The notes under the pieces were generated by a model. It was given only the letters and a program-made list of their open reading frames with translations, was not told the origin of the DNA and made no database searches. A program made the translations under genes and the position numbers. A stretch of 64,000 bases of DNA, taken from the NCBI GenBank assembly GCA_963556695.1, contig CAUWAG010000012.1, positions 1,240,001 through 1,304,000 on the forward strand, written 5' to 3'. Below, one piece after another: positions 42,690 through 54,646 of this stretch (position 1 is the stretch's first letter; every line of letters begins with the position of its first letter). The DNA is from Anthostomella pinea. Its lineage: Eukaryota; Ascomycota; Sordariomycetes; Xylariales; Xylariaceae.

Positions 42690-45503
42690 ATGAACGGCGA
42701 AAGCGAACAACAGACGCCCCTTCCTGCAGAAGCAGAAAAGGGACAAGTCCCGTCAGTGTCAGAAAAGGGGCACAAAGGAACCAACACCCGGCGCAGCCGA
42801 TATGCCCCAGATCGCAGAACCCAGGACCGATACCCGAACTCGTCCGACTTCATTATATATGTCGACGAGGAGGACACCGCCTTCAGCGACGCCAATCTGT
42901 TCTCGCTGCCCTTTCCACCCTCCCCCATGGATGTCTCTGGCAGCTCAAACCCCCTCGGCTACGATGGTGCCAACGACGATGACGAGGACGAAAAGGACAT
43001 GGAGGAGGTAGACGAGAACGAACCGCCGCCACTAACAGCAGCGCCAGTGGCACCTCAACGGCAGGCACACCAACATCACCATACCACCCAGACCAACAGG
43101 TTCCCCCCGCTGCAAGGTCTGGGCGACAGCGCCCTAGGCGGCTTCCTAAACCTCGGACCCAGCCATTTCCATAACAACACTCCGGAACACGAGTACCAAG
43201 ACGAAGTATTCATCAGCGCTCCCAACGAGAGCCTCGAAAACGACATGTTGCCCACAAACGGCCTAGACGGGCTGCGAGGATACCGTGACGTCCTGGTCGA
43301 GACCGTCGACGACGACCACGACGACCCGGTCCCGGATCTCGTCCATGAGACCGCGTCGGCTGGGTCTGGGTCTCCGCGGCCGCGACATGTTGACTTATTC
43401 TTCGCGCCTCGCACTCCGAGTCCCGTGCAGGCGAAGAACATCTCGCGGCGCCGACGCCAAGTCCGGAAGGTGACGCCGCCACCGCGTACGGATACACCTC
43501 GTCGGCGGCTCGTCTGGAGGCCTCAGTCGGCTCCCAACATCTTCCTCCGGGACCGCAGGGAATTCGAGGAGGCCCGCCTCGCGTGTATCTGGTACTCTCA
43601 ATCAGCGAGACGGCGCCCCAATCCCGAGATTCGACGGTTCCTGCGGCTCCGGCGCGCGGCAGATAGTCTGTTGGAACTTGTGGGGTATGCTGTGCCGCCG
43701 CTGTCTGAGGCCATGAATGACCTGCTGCTGGAGAACGGGTTTGATCCCTGGGGGGAGGAGGCGTCTTGGTCGACTGCCCAAGGGGGAGAGGAAGAGGGAG
43801 ATGACGATGGGGATGGCCATGTCGATGAGGAAGGGCCGCAAGGCGGTGAGGATGTTTCGATGCTGGATATAGACGAGGTCGCGGACGTGGAAGACAATGT
43901 GGAACCAGGCGCTGATGCCAGTGGTGATGATGGTATCCGCCTCCAGACCGTCATCCCATTGAGCCAGAACAACGCCAACGACACCAGCGACTCCAGCATC
44001 ATCATCCCCAGCAGCTTCACCCCCATCAACCGCAAGCCCCCCAAACCCGCACCCGCACCCGCACCCAAGTACAAGCCCAAGCCCGGCGTCCCCGCGAGCC
44101 GCATCAGCCCCTCGGAGTGGCGCGCGAACCAACGCCAGGCCATGGAGGCGGTGGCCAGCTGGGAGCGGAAACGCAAGAAGCTGAAGATGTCTAGGGACAG
44201 CTTCCACGAGGGCAAACTCGAGGAGGAAGAGGGAAGGGTCGAATGGGCAGCGGGGCGTCTTGGATCCGGCCAGCAGGGTTTGGATGCGGGTGTTGAGGTT
44301 GAGCGTGATCCTGAGGACGACGACGATGACGTCCAGATGCTCGATACCTCACTCATCGATGCCCAGATGCTCGACGCTTCACCCATCGAGGATGTCCGCG
44401 GCGCCGAAGCGAGTACCGCTGATGATGACCCCATGAATCCAAGCGGAGACTCTACCGTCCTCCACCACGAGGACGCTTTCGCCCACGCCCGCGCCCCCAG
44501 CCCAGACGAAATTTCAATCCAACTACCGACAAAAGCTGACCCCAAAGCCCCCTCAATCGCAGGAGCAGAAACAGAAGCAGAAGCCCAACAGGGCCGCGCC
44601 GAGCGCCGCCAAATGCGCGCCGCGATCCGCATCGGGCTGGCCGCCGACGGGCTGGAATACAATGAAGACAACATACGCCAATATGGCGCCTCGCCCACGC
44701 AGCTGGGCTGGGGAGAGTCCAGCAGCGACGACAACGACGACGGCAATGGCAACAAACCCCCCGGCGAAACCCCAATCCAACACCCAGCAGAAGCAGACCC
44801 CGGCGCCACCTCAACAGTCGACGCAGAAGCCCAACAGCGCCGCGCCGAGCGGCGTGAGTTCCGCGCCAACATCAAAGCCGGGCTCGCCTACGAAGGGCTG
44901 CCCTACGACGACGACAACATACGCCAATACGGCGCCTCGCCCACGGCGCTGCAGTCGACGCCCGAGGCCCCCGACGAGACCCCAATCCAGCAGCACCCAG
45001 CAGAAGCAGACCCCGAAGCCGAAGCCGCCTCACTCGTGGACGTAGAAACCCGACGGCGCAAGGCCGAGCGCCGCGAGAGGCGCGAAGCGGTCAAACTCAG
45101 GCTCGCCGAGGCCGGGCTGGAATGCAACTACATCAACATGCCAGCGGTGGGCGCCGACCCCAATGAGCTGCAGTCGACGCCCGAGTGCGGCTGGAGGGAG
45201 TCAGGCGAAGAGGACAACGGCAACAGCGACGACGATGACGATGACGACGACGGCAACAGCCCGGAGAGAGGGGTGGTTCGCAAGAGGGCGTCGGATAGTA
45301 GTGGGGATAGGGGCGCGGAAGAACATGGGGGAGAGGGAGAGGGAGAAGCCGTGGACGCTGCCGTCGATGTAGCGGCCACCATCAGGGATGTTGTGGAAAT
45401 GTATCAGGAGGTCGAGCATACACAATCGTTCGAACTCCTGTCTCGACGGGCGCCGCGGAAGTGTGTCGACGAATCGGGCGTCGGTGAGTATTGGGAGGTC
45501 TGA
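42690..45503 (+). CDS. Acidic low-complexity protein with internal repeats, 937 aa
   Basis: One uninterrupted frame from ATG 42690 to TGA 45503, unrecognised as a family. Residues 95-115 and many later stretches are Asp/Glu runs. Residues about 245-345 are Arg-rich with a folded-looking part (RREFEEARLACIWYSQSARR, then a leucine-rich helix). A Lys/Arg block with a conserved look lies at about 470-515 (SRISPSEWRANQRQAMEAVA). Three degenerate copies of a 45-80 residue unit follow near 630, 712 and 786: AERR-x-R ... GLAADGLEYNEDNIRQYGAS, GLAYEGLPYDDDNIRQYGAS, RLAEAGLECNYINM. The product is probably a nuclear, largely disordered protein. GC-rich third positions and no stops over 2.8 kb support a real gene. 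Convergent with the glycosyltransferase. Confidence 0.75.
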   Translation: MNGESEQQTPLPAEAEKGQVPSVSEKGHKGTNTRRSRYAPDRRTQDRYPNSSDFIIYVDEEDTAFSDANLFSLPFPPSPMDVSGSSNPLGYDGANDDDEDEKDMEEVDENEPPPLTAAPVAPQRQAHQHHHTTQTNRFPPLQGLGDSALGGFLNLGPSHFHNNTPEHEYQDEVFISAPNESLENDMLPTNGLDGLRGYRDVLVETVDDDHDDPVPDLVHETASAGSGSPRPRHVDLFFAPRTPSPVQAKNISRRRRQVRKVTPPPRTDTPRRRLVWRPQSAPNIFLRDRREFEEARLACIWYSQSARRRPNPEIRRFLRLRRAADSLLELVGYAVPPLSEAMNDLLLENGFDPWGEEASWSTAQGGEEEGDDDGDGHVDEEGPQGGEDVSMLDIDEVADVEDNVEPGADASGDDGIRLQTVIPLSQNNANDTSDSSIIIPSSFTPINRKPPKPAPAPAPKYKPKPGVPASRISPSEWRANQRQAMEAVASWERKRKKLKMSRDSFHEGKLEEEEGRVEWAAGRLGSGQQGLDAGVEVERDPEDDDDDVQMLDTSLIDAQMLDASPIEDVRGAEASTADDDPMNPSGDSTVLHHEDAFAHARAPSPDEISIQLPTKADPKAPSIAGAETEAEAQQGRAERRQMRAAIRIGLAADGLEYNEDNIRQYGASPTQLGWGESSSDDNDDGNGNKPPGETPIQHPAEADPGATSTVDAEAQQRRAERREFRANIKAGLAYEGLPYDDDNIRQYGASPTALQSTPEAPDETPIQQHPAEADPEAEAASLVDVETRRRKAERRERREAVKLRLAEAGLECNYINMPAVGADPNELQSTPECGWRESGEEDNGNSDDDDDDDDGNSPERGVVRKRASDSSGDRGAEEHGGEGEGEAVDAAVDVAATIRDVVEMYQEVEHTQSFELLSRRAPRKCVDESGVGEYWEV

Positions 45504-46117
45504 AGCCATGTAAGAACAAATAAACCACCTGCAGTAAATGGATACATGCTTGATGACGATGATACCAAGAGGCTGTTCGACGGAATAAGGCAATAAGAGA
45601 AAGTGAACAACCTGCTGAGCTCGGAACATCGTCTGCCTCCCGCCTGAGCGGCAAGGGAAGAGGTGGTACGACAAGACGGGACGAAAGTGTGCTGCGGTGA
45701 CCCGCGTGGGCCCGAGGCTTGGTTGGACATGTTGGTATCGTTGATTGTGATTGTTGTTGTTTGCTATATATATCCTGTCCCCAGTGAAAACATGGATATT
45801 CATTGTAGATAAATAGGAGGGACCACCCACCCAGGAGAATCCAGAACGCAGAAGGGATCCAGCATCTGTTGAGCCAACCACTATGGCCTTGGTGTCAGAA
45901 AGCTCTGGTGCCACTCTCCCTATGAAGCAAACATTGCTATACATGCCACATAACCGATTTTCCCCGTCCCATGAATCCATCCCGCCTGCCTTTCCGAAAA
46001 CCCGCGCCATGCTTTGAGCCAATACAGGCTCCCTCTTGCACAAAGAAAGTAAACAAATACCATGAGACGCCGGCTGTATGTTAGTGCTTCTCTCAACTTC
46101 GACAGTATGTTGCTGTT
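45504..46117. other. Intergenic between convergent genes
   Basis: 3' UTRs of the acidic protein and the glycosyltransferase. A short 'ttgattgtgattgttgttg' tract is at 45743. The long minus-strand open frame across 45201-46163 lacks an ATG-initiated conserved domain and overlaps the acidic gene antisense. Confidence 0.5.
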
Positions 46118-47995
46118 TCAACCAAATATGCCGAGTCCACCCTCTTTCTTCATGTCGGGGCACATCAAATCCCAGGGCTTCTTGAGGTTGGTCGGCTCAC
46201 AGACAGCCTCATTTGCGAAGGCCCGATACCGGTCCAGTAGATCGGTCTGGGTCATATTCTCGGCCTGCGTGAAGAAGCTGAAATGCGCCACGACGGAGCG
46301 GGTGTCAATGACGAAAGGACGCCCTATCCGCTTCGGAATCTTGTTCGTCATTTCGTCCTCGTCGTCATCTCCTATTGGCAGCTCCGACTTGACATCCGAG
46401 CCCCATACGGCGCAGAAGTTCAAATTGTACCGTCGATACTGCGGATCGTATATCTGCTCTCCGCCCGGCCCCTCCGGATTGGGCGGAAGGACTTTCTTCG
46501 GATTCGGGCCTTTGGCGTCGGCGGGATAAATGGGCGGCTGCCCGAAGAAATACCGGTGCATCAGGTTCTTCTCGATGTTGTGAAAAAGAGAGTACTGCTG
46601 TTGTGCAGCCATGGCCCAAGATCTCCACATGGGGCTGAAGGCAATGAAATCGCCACCAGGGTCCTGGTCGTACCGGCCTATCGGGGTCTGAAGAAGATCG
46701 TGATGGTCTTCTGATATCAATAAGAACGGATGGCCCCGATACGGCGCATCTGGGTACATGATGGCGTGGCTGTCTTTCGACGCCAGATCCTTCCAAGCTT
46801 TTGGCGGTAACGTCTTGATCTCCGACGGCCGCCATGTCTCGGCGGGATAACCCGATGGCTTGTTGCTCGGGTCAGGTACGAAGGCGTGGATGGCCCCAAA
46901 GTGGTATTGCTCCATTCCGGTAAGGGGACTGTTCACCAGATTCGCCGAAATGGCAAATGGATGAGGGACGGCAATGCGCGAATGGACAAGCTGAGGTATG
47001 GCGTCGGGATGGATGTAGATCTGGTAATTTCAAAATGGTCAGTCCATCTGCTCCTCGCCTCATCGTGTTGCCCTGACCTGCGTCCAGGCTGAATATGTCA
47101 TCTATAAGGGACAACTCACAATGTCATCGTCAATCTTGATGTAGATTGTCTTGTCTTCAATGGCGTATTCCCACAAGCACTTGTACTTCTCCTGTTCACA
47201 TTTGCCCTGGCCGACAATCTTGTAGTCAGGATTCTCCAGGACAAGACCCTCAACCCAGGCAATATCGTCTTCATCCTGCGTATGGGCCATGAACCACACC
47301 TCGTCGAGATAACCGCCGTTGGAAACCAGGTTCTTCCGGAGATAACAGTCCAGGATGTCGACGTATCGCTTGCGACCAAAGAACACCATGGCAACGACCT
47401 TGAGGCCCTCGGGCTTCTGCCACCCGCCTCTGGGCGCGATACTGTCCTGGGTGAACCTGTTGGTACGCTCGCCAGCGTCCAATTGGTACTGGCCATCTTG
47501 ATCGACAGGCCAGTTGGTACAGAATCTCTCGTTGGACGCTGGCTTCGGGCGTCGGTAGGGCTTGTATTTCTCCTTGCCAGGCTGGACCTTCGTCGGGGAC
47601 GGTTTCGCGGGTGGTAGCGACGTCGCGGTGGAGGTGGCAGTCGCGTCTGCGGCGGCGGGCTTTGTCGATGTCGGAGACAGATGGATTTCCGACTGGTGTT
47701 GGGTCGGTGCCGACGGGCCGTATGGGTTGAAGACGAAGACGGTGACGATCAACGAGACGGCCACGGCGAAGATGATATACCTCGGGTTCAGGTGTCGTAC
47801 GGGCAGCCACTTTGGCAGAGGTGGCAGAGTTGGCCAGTATTGACTGTGTTGTGACTTTGACTTGGTCTGGGTATGCTGGGTCGACCAATTGTGGCTGTCG
47901 TCGGAGTCGTCGAATTCGAACTCCTCGTTTGACGGGGCGCTGTCTTTGGACAGTAGCCTTGCGGCCGACTCGACATCGTCTTCCTGTTGTTTCAT
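46118..47995 (-). CDS. Type II membrane glycosyltransferase-like protein, 592 aa
   Basis: Exons 47995-47120 and 47020-46118 with a 99-bp GT-AG intron; the join gives KIDDDIIYIHPDAIPQLV. Residues 1-75 are a cytosolic tail (MKQQEDDVESAARLLSKDSA). Residues about 74-92 (YIIFAVAVSLIVTVFVF) form one membrane anchor, followed by a Pro/Thr/Ser-rich stem and a lumenal domain. VVAMVFFGRKRYVDILDCYL, YLDEVWFMAHTQDEDDIAWV and the DDD motif in IYIKIDDDI suggest a nucleotide-sugar, metal-binding DXD site of GT-A folds. The rest includes HPFAISANLVNSPLTGMEQY. The topology fits a Golgi enzyme acting on cell-wall or glycoprotein glycans. Donor and acceptor are unknown; I know the pattern as a conserved fungal family without a settled name. 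Confidence 0.75.
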
Positions 47996-50385
47996 GGTGA
48001 TGATTCGATGGTGGGCGAGCCGAAAATGTGGGTAAATGCCAATGGCAATGCCAATGCCACCTTGATTCGCGACCCTTGTCGAGGCTGGACACGAATGCTG
48101 CTATGGTGGCGGCGACGACGACGGTGACGGTGAGGATGATGGTGAGGGGTTGCGATATCCTTGTGATATATATTACATTGAAGGAATACGCGGTGACACC
48201 GGCACGCTGGCACAGGCGACGAGGACTGCTCGGAGTGACAGGACCGAGTCAGAAGACGGGGCGGCGCGGTGATAAAGGTGACTTGGGGGTTCGAGTCGAT
48301 TGACCGTAAAGGGGGCGCAGCGGCGAGCCGAGGGCTGAAGGTGGAAGCCGTCAGCTAACCAGCTAACCTACCTCTAATAGGTAATATACTCGCAGACTAG
48401 GAAGTGACTAGGCCAGTAATTCTGCTGCCTGCTGCCTCTAGTTGGCACCACGTTGGCGCATTATTTGATATTGGCGATGTGGATTGTCAAACTTGACCGT
48501 CGCACATACATGTATGTTGGAAGGAGTCACTTGACTTGCACCACACCGATCATCAAGGAAAGAGCTCCCATCTCCCACCTCATCACCAATCTCGATAGAG
48601 TTCTGTCAAGACGCAATGTGTCATCCTCCCGTTGGTAATGTAACCTTGCATGTACCCCGACGACAGGGGTATGTCATCAACGCCATAGTATGCACTTGCG
48701 CTTCCCAACTGTGCGAGTCCTTGGGAAAGCTTCACCGGGTAGAGCGGAGCTGTCTACCACAGTTTCCCCCCTGCTTTTTCGAACAGGAGGCCAGGTCAAA
48801 GACAGGCCTCGAAATAAGTGCCAGAGGTCAGGCACCTCAAGGGGTGGTTTATGCCATTTCCTTTAAAATCGATGCCTTTATCAGATCAATTCAAATCATA
48901 CTTGTAGAACTTCACGTCGTCGAGATTAGGTACTGTGCCGTCGAGATTTAGCTTCTGTACCGCCGGAGTTTACTGTGCCGTCGGGATCCTATATACTGTG
49001 GGGTCGGATCCAGCCGACCTCCAGCTGTATTTTCCCGCCTTGTTTCTTTAGACAGTGGGTTAGGTTAAAGACAGGCCTTAAAACAAGCGCCAGAGGCTGA
49101 GAGGGGTGTACTTCATGTCATTTCCTTCAGGAATCGATATGTAGTACTTCTAGTCAGAAGGGTCCTCCAGTCCTACCTTACCGAGGACCTGGTAGGACAA
49201 GGATGTGTCAGTGGTAACAGAATCCTGGTATCGTGTCATTGTCGCGAATCTGAATCCTGAATTCTGAATCCTGATGATGGCTGTTTGCTATCAGGGGCAA
49301 TGCAAACCACAAACCACATACCACAAACCACCGCCCATGGACCCTGATTACTGGTGGTGGTAGTGGTGAATGTGGTGGTAATAAAGTTCAAGACAAGGTC
49401 GTCCGTCTGGTCTTGTCTTGCATGTGTGCCCCGTCTCACAAACTGAGCACAAACGGCGACATGCCTTAGATTAGTCGACGACCCCAGTTATTAGACATCA
49501 GGCAACCCGCAAAGTACCACCTCGGTTCCTCGAGGATCTCGGGTAAGAAAGCTTGGCGGTCCCCAATGGCAGTGAATTGGCTTTGAATGTTGTGGCCCCT
49601 GGGAGGCTGGGACCGACCCCGGCCGGCCCCTGAATTCTTGATCCTACGGTACTCGCCCGGAAATGAAATGATGCAGAGGTCGTATGTCACATGTGTCAGA
49701 CGCGGAATCGTATTTTCTATGTGACATGTGCTAGGGATGAGGCACAGTCTATGGGCAATGAAGAAGAAAGCAAAGGGGGACACACTGAAAACAGCGATAC
49801 TGCGAGTGTAGAATATTTAACCTTAGATGAGATCCTGACACTCGCAGTGAGCCCAGTGACACATTGATTGGAATCTCTACCAGGCAGCCAGGCTCTGTGT
49901 GACGGTGGCCGTGCCGTGATCACGACCGGGCCCGCAATGCCTCCTCCATCGAGACCCGCCTCAGCCTGCAAAACGGGTACGGTACAGATAGGTAGACCGG
50001 CTTCCCCTGTGCCGGCCGCGGCCTTGAGTTCTCCAACGGCACGTCGGCACGTCGGCACTGGTAGTCGGTCCGAGTTGTGCTGATTGTGGGAGAGGCTGAT
50101 GCCAAACATATAATGTCCAATGCCCTCGTCTGTGACTTTAGGGTAGGTCATCGATCATTTGGAGGTGGATGCAGTGTTACCGGTGTTACTCAGACCGAGC
50201 AGGGCGCCAGGGGGCCATCCGGGGGCTCCGCTTTCACGACATCTTCCACACGGAGTAAAACCCAGAAGAGGTCACAGTGTTGTCGGGGTATATTCTATCG
50301 CCAGTGATACCATTGAAAGGCTCATTCACGTCGGCTACATAGCAAGATCTCTCTGGGTTCTCATCATACGCCTCCTACAGGAACC
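47996..50385. other. Intergenic, no supported gene
   Basis: Upstream region of the glycosyltransferase (CT/GT-rich near 48100) and downstream of the threonyl-tRNA synthetase. It holds a degenerate direct repeat (separate entry) and 'aaaccacaaaccacat' tandem motifs near 49305. Open frames at 49717-50512 show no domain. Confidence 0.45.
48770..49155 (+). repeat. Degenerate direct repeat, about 130 bp, spaced 250 bp
   Basis: 48770-48890 and 49030-49150 share 'caggtcaaagacaggcctcg / taggttaaagacaggcctta', 'aagtgccagagg / aagcgccagagg', 'tcatttcctt' and 'aatcgat' in order. Between them 'actgtgccgtcgagatt' recurs three times in altered form (48932, 48973, 48998). Probably an old duplication or transposon relic. 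Confidence 0.55.
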
Positions 50386-53300
50386 TCAAGCGGCCTCCTT
50401 AGCAGCCGGCTTGACAATGGAAGGGAAAGGGTTGTATGAGCCGCGCTCATCCCTCAGTTTTGCGATCTTCTCAACTGCCTCATCTATGCCGATCGGGTTT
50501 CCACGATCCTGAGCTGAAGTGTCGTCACGGTACCGGACGTTGACCTGTCGGCCCTGTCTCTCTTCATCACCCACGACTAGTCATTGTCAATTTACTGTCT
50601 GCAAAGAGAAGTTAGGATGACATCAGCAATTCCCTCCACTTACCGAAAATGAAGTTGTACTGCGCCAGTTGTCCAGTGCGGATCTTCTTCTGCAGCGTGT
50701 TGCCACTGAGGTCGATGTCGACAAACATCTTCTCCTTCTTGAAGATAGCGGCCACCTCTTCGGCGTAGGGGAAGAAGCCAACACCGACAGGGATAACCAG
50801 GATCTGCCTGGGACTCAACCAGAAGGGCCACTTTCCAGCGTAATGTTCGCACAGGATGGCAGTAAAGCGCTCGATGGATCCACACATCGCTCTGTGAATC
50901 ATGACAGGTCGGGCACATCCAGAAGAGAGCGGTTTGAGGAAGCGCTCAAATTTCTTGGGCGCTTCCTTCCCATCCTTGCTGGGTGTGATGATCTCCTTAG
51001 CTGCCTCCTTGGCAGCATGGGCAGAATCGATGACTGCCTGCGGGTTCTTGACCTTAACTTTCGGTGGACCCGAGGCTGGCGCATCGGTAGCTTCTGGTTC
51101 TTTTGTCTTGGCCACGGTGGTCTCTGCAGTCATGTACTCGAGGTTGAAGTTTTGGGGCTGCATGAAATCCAACTGAATGGTAGCACATTGCCAGTCCCGG
51201 TTCAGACAGTCGACAATGGTGATATCGATCTTGGGACCATAGAAGGCTCCGTCACCTTCGTTCAGCGTCCATGCCACACCTCCTTCCGCCGAGGCGAACT
51301 CGTCCAAAGACTCTCTCAGCATGGCTTCCGCTCGATCCCAGGTCTCGATCTGACCCATGAACTTCTCTGGCCGTGTGGAGAGCTTAAGCTTGAAGGTCAT
51401 ACCTAGTAAACCATACATCTCGTGAAGGAAGTCGAAGAGATCGCTCTACACATTGCTAGTTAGTACATACGCTTCGACGACTTCCACGATACAAGCCTTG
51501 TTCCACGATGGAATCTGAGGACATCGCGGGTAGAATACCCAGACTACCCAGATGGGGCGCAGTAGGAGCAACTGGGTTCGTATGACTTACGATTTCGCCC
51601 TTGATCTGATCTTCACGGCAGAAGATATGAGCATCATCCTGGACAAATCGTCTGACACGAGTGAGTCCTGAGAGGGCACCAGTTGCTTCGTTTCTGTGTA
51701 GAACACCAAAGTCGGCAACTCGCCATGGTAGCTCCCGGTGAGAGCGCTCCCGGTGGCCAAACATGATGCAGTGTCCAGGACAGTTCATAGGCTTCAGTCC
51801 AAACTTGACTTCTTCTTCCATGTCAATGACAAACACTGCATAATATTAGTTCATGCGCCATGCGAGTCTGTATCAGAATTCGCAAACTGACTGTCATCCT
51901 TGTAGTGATCCCAGTGGCCTGAGGTCTTCCACAGCTCGGAGTTATACACTGTCAACATGTAGAGTCAGCAAGTACTCCGTATGGTGTATTTTAGGGATTC
52001 GTCGGTGATTCTCACTGTTCGGGGTGATAACCTCTTGGTAGTTACGCTTCCAGTACTGCTGTCGGATGTAGTCGAGGAGGGTATTGTAGATCCTGGTGCC
52101 GTGAGGTAACCACATGGCAGAGCCGGGTGATAGGTCGCTGAAGAAGAATAGCTCTTGATCCCTGCCAATCTTTCGATGATCGCGCTTGGCCGCCTCCTCC
52201 AGGAATTTCTTGTGCTCCGCCATCTTCTTCTTGTCGGGGAATGAAACTGTGTCATCGCAAGTCAGTATTTGACTAGACACCCATTAAGGGCGGTACGGCC
52301 AACCACGAAGAGCCAGCAATAAGATCCCAGAGTATGTTTGAGGAGCAAAAAGCCGTCAACTAGTCTTGTAGCGGGCATTAAAAGCTTGATGTACTGACCT
52401 CCGTAGATACGTTGAAGAGAGTCGTTGTTGTTGTCACCCAGGAAATAGCTTGCCGAGTTCTTCATGATGGCAAACGACTCGATTCTGCCGGTATCTGGGA
52501 CGTGTGGTCCTCTGCAAAGATCGATCAAGGGTCCATTACGGTATACAGTGGTGGAAGTTCCGTCCGCAATCTTGTCCTTGATGATGCTGTCCAGTGTTCT
52601 CAGTCAGGGACCACTTCTCCGACGAAACTCGAAAAAGAGTAAGTGGGACGGATTAGCTCCCGAGAGAAACGTACTGTTGCTTGTACTTGTTGTAGGAGAA
52701 CATCTCGAGAAGCTCTTCCTTTGTCAAGGCCAATCGCTCGAACTTTTGCTTCTCCTTAACGATGGAGGAGACGATGGTCTCGAGCGGCTTCCAGTCGGTG
52801 GTCTGCACGGCAGCAGATTCGGGTAGAGCCATCTCGTAGTAGAAACCATTGTCGATAGGCGGGCCAATGCACAGGCTGCAGCCGAACCGTCTCTCGGAGG
52901 CTTCTCCCAGAATGTGTGCGCTCGAGTGCCAGAAGACCATCTTGCCCTGTTCATCCTCGAAGTCGAGCAATTCCAGCCTGCAGCTCTTCTCCAAGGGGCG
53001 GTCCAGGTCCCACAGCTGCTCCTTGTCCCCGTCTAGTCTTGCCACGACTGTACGCTTGTATAGGCTGTTGCTGATGCCCTTGGCAATGTCTCCCGGGGTG
53101 GTCTCGTAGGAGGTGCCGGCCTTGATGCTGCCGTCGGGCATGGTGATGGTAATGGGCTCGCGGGGCTTCTTGGCGAAATCTTCATCTTGTCGCTTCTTCA
53201 GGCGGTCGAACAGGTCAAGCCGAGACTGGAGGAACTCGGGGGCAGGCTTCAACTCGAGGAGTCCGGCGGATGCATCTCCAGCTCCAGCCTTGGCGGCTTT

Positions 53301-53399
53301 CTTCTCCTTCTTTGCTCCAGGTGCCTTCTTGTCGCCGCCAATGGCGACATTCTTGACGCCGTCGGTGACGGATTGGACTGCTTTCTGTGCTGCCTCCAT
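50386..53399 (-). CDS. THS1: Threonyl-tRNA synthetase, cytosolic, 812 aa
   Basis: Charges tRNA-Thr with threonine. Exons on the minus strand: 53399-52675, 52586-52399, 52246-52016, 51948-51892, 51835-51591, 51445-50644, 50576-50386; six GT-AG introns of 56-152 bp, total 813 codons. Start ATG 53399 ([11 protein letters not shown]); the frame is open farther upstream but has no ATG. Domains: a Lys/Ala-rich fungal leader, TGS domain ([20 protein letters not shown]), second additional/editing domain with [10 protein letters not shown] near residue 160, class II core with [11 protein letters not shown] (zinc Cys), motif 2 ([14 protein letters not shown]), motif 3 ([13 protein letters not shown]), and the anticodon-binding domain (QILVIPVG to VRYRDD). 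A stretch of about 55 Lys/Ala/Pro-rich residues (590-645) is inserted before motif 3. Diverges from GAR1. Confidence 0.95.
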
Positions 53400-53885
53400 A
53401 TTGCTGGCCAATTGATCGATCGGCTTCGAAAGAGAGGAATATGGGGAGGGCTTGCGCAATCGTGACAAGCCCGCAGTGTACGCTCCAGAAGAAAATGAGT
53501 CAAGTCGGTCTGAGCCGAGGACAACAAATAGTTCCGTGTCCAGTTAGAGCCAGCGTGGATTGAGATGCGGTGGTGGTGTGCAAGGTGGGGTGGACCCCTC
53601 GTTTATCTGCATCTGCCCCTCCAAGAATACAGAATGGGACTAAGCCGAATCAGCCTAAGCGCATGTACAGCTACATCCGGTTGGCTCCGCTTTCCATATC
53701 CGCAATTTTTCCGACGCCGAAGGTTAAGCCAAAAAAAAGCTGGGGCTCCTGCAAAAAATCCAAAGGTCCAAGTGCCAATTGGAAAAGCTCCAATTGAGAC
53801 GAAATTCCTGTCGCACATCTTCAAAGGCTGAACCCTCCAGACACCGCGCATCGTCGGCCCAACCGACACAAACACCACAGCGAAC
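53400..53885. promoter_or_regulatory. Shared promoter region of THS1 and GAR1
   Basis: 486 bp between the two divergent start codons of translation-related housekeeping genes. It must contain both 5' UTRs and promoters. It includes an A8 run with following 'gctgggg' (53733) and a T-rich tract on the THS1 side. No canonical TATA box is certain. Confidence 0.6.
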
Positions 53886-54646
53886 ATGTCACGAGGAGCG
53901 CCGCGCGGCAGAGGTGGCTTTGGCGGAGGCGGTTTCGGCGGAGGCCGTGGAGGAGGCAGGGGCGGCGGTAAGTCCCTCCAGCAAGAGCAACAGCTACTCT
54001 CTTCACCCAAGGAGTCGTGCGCACGGATAGCTAACGGTAGTTGCTTTACATAGGCCGTGGCGGATTCGGACAGCGAGACTTCGGCCCACCGGACCAGATC
54101 CTAGAGATGGGCAGCTTCATCCACGCGTGCGAGGGCGAGATGGTCTGCGAGAGCATCAACCCCAAGGTACCACAGTTCAACGCCGCCATCTTTCTGGAAA
54201 ACAAGACCTCAGTCGGCAAGGTCGACGAGATCCTCGGCCCCATCAACCAGGTCTACTTCACCATCAAGCCCAGCGAGGGTATCCAGGCCACATCCTTCAA
54301 GCCCGGCGACAAATTCTTCATCGGCAGCGAGAAGACCCTTCCTCTTGAGCGTTTCCTGCCCAAGCCCAAGCCGCCGGCGGGTGCACCGAAAGTCAAGAAG
54401 CCCAGCCGCGGTGGTGGCAGGGGAGGCGGCCGCGGAGGACCGATCAGAGGAGGTGGCAGAGGCAGCTTCGGTGGTGGTAGAGGCGGAGGCCGCGGCGGCA
54501 GCGGCTTCGGCGGCAGAGGTGGTGGCTTTGGCGGCGGACGAGGAGGTGGAGGCCGCGGCGGCGGTGGTTTCAGCCGAGGCGGATTTGGTGGTGACAGAGG
54601 AGGCCGAGGTCGCGGTGGTGGCTTCAGCAGGGGCGGCCGATTCTAA
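53886..54646 (+). CDS. gar1: H/ACA snoRNP subunit GAR1, 224 aa
   Basis: Exons 53886-53967 and 54054-54646, one phase-1 intron of 86 bp with branch site GCTAAC; 225 codons including stop. N-terminal and C-terminal Gly/Arg-rich (RGG) domains flank the conserved core: [81 protein letters not shown]1 is one of four core proteins of H/ACA ribonucleoproteins that guide pseudouridylation of rRNA and act in pre-rRNA processing in the nucleolus. The first exon carries only the N-terminal RGG part. Length is typical for fungi. Confidence 0.96.

Noticed and set aside
43598..44875. 425-codon open frame on the minus strand
   Set aside because: It is antisense to the 937-residue acidic protein; its Ser/Ser-Ser runs mirror the GC-rich Asp/Glu codons of that gene.
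45201..46163. 320-codon minus-strand open frame
   Set aside because: It overlaps the acidic gene antisense and the glycosyltransferase 3' region and has no conserved motif.
53400..53468. Extended N-terminus for threonyl-tRNA synthetase (SRLRKPSPYSSL)
   Set aside because: The frame is open but begins with TTG, not ATG; the ATG at 53399 is the first usable start. A mitochondrial leader through an upstream exon cannot be excluded.
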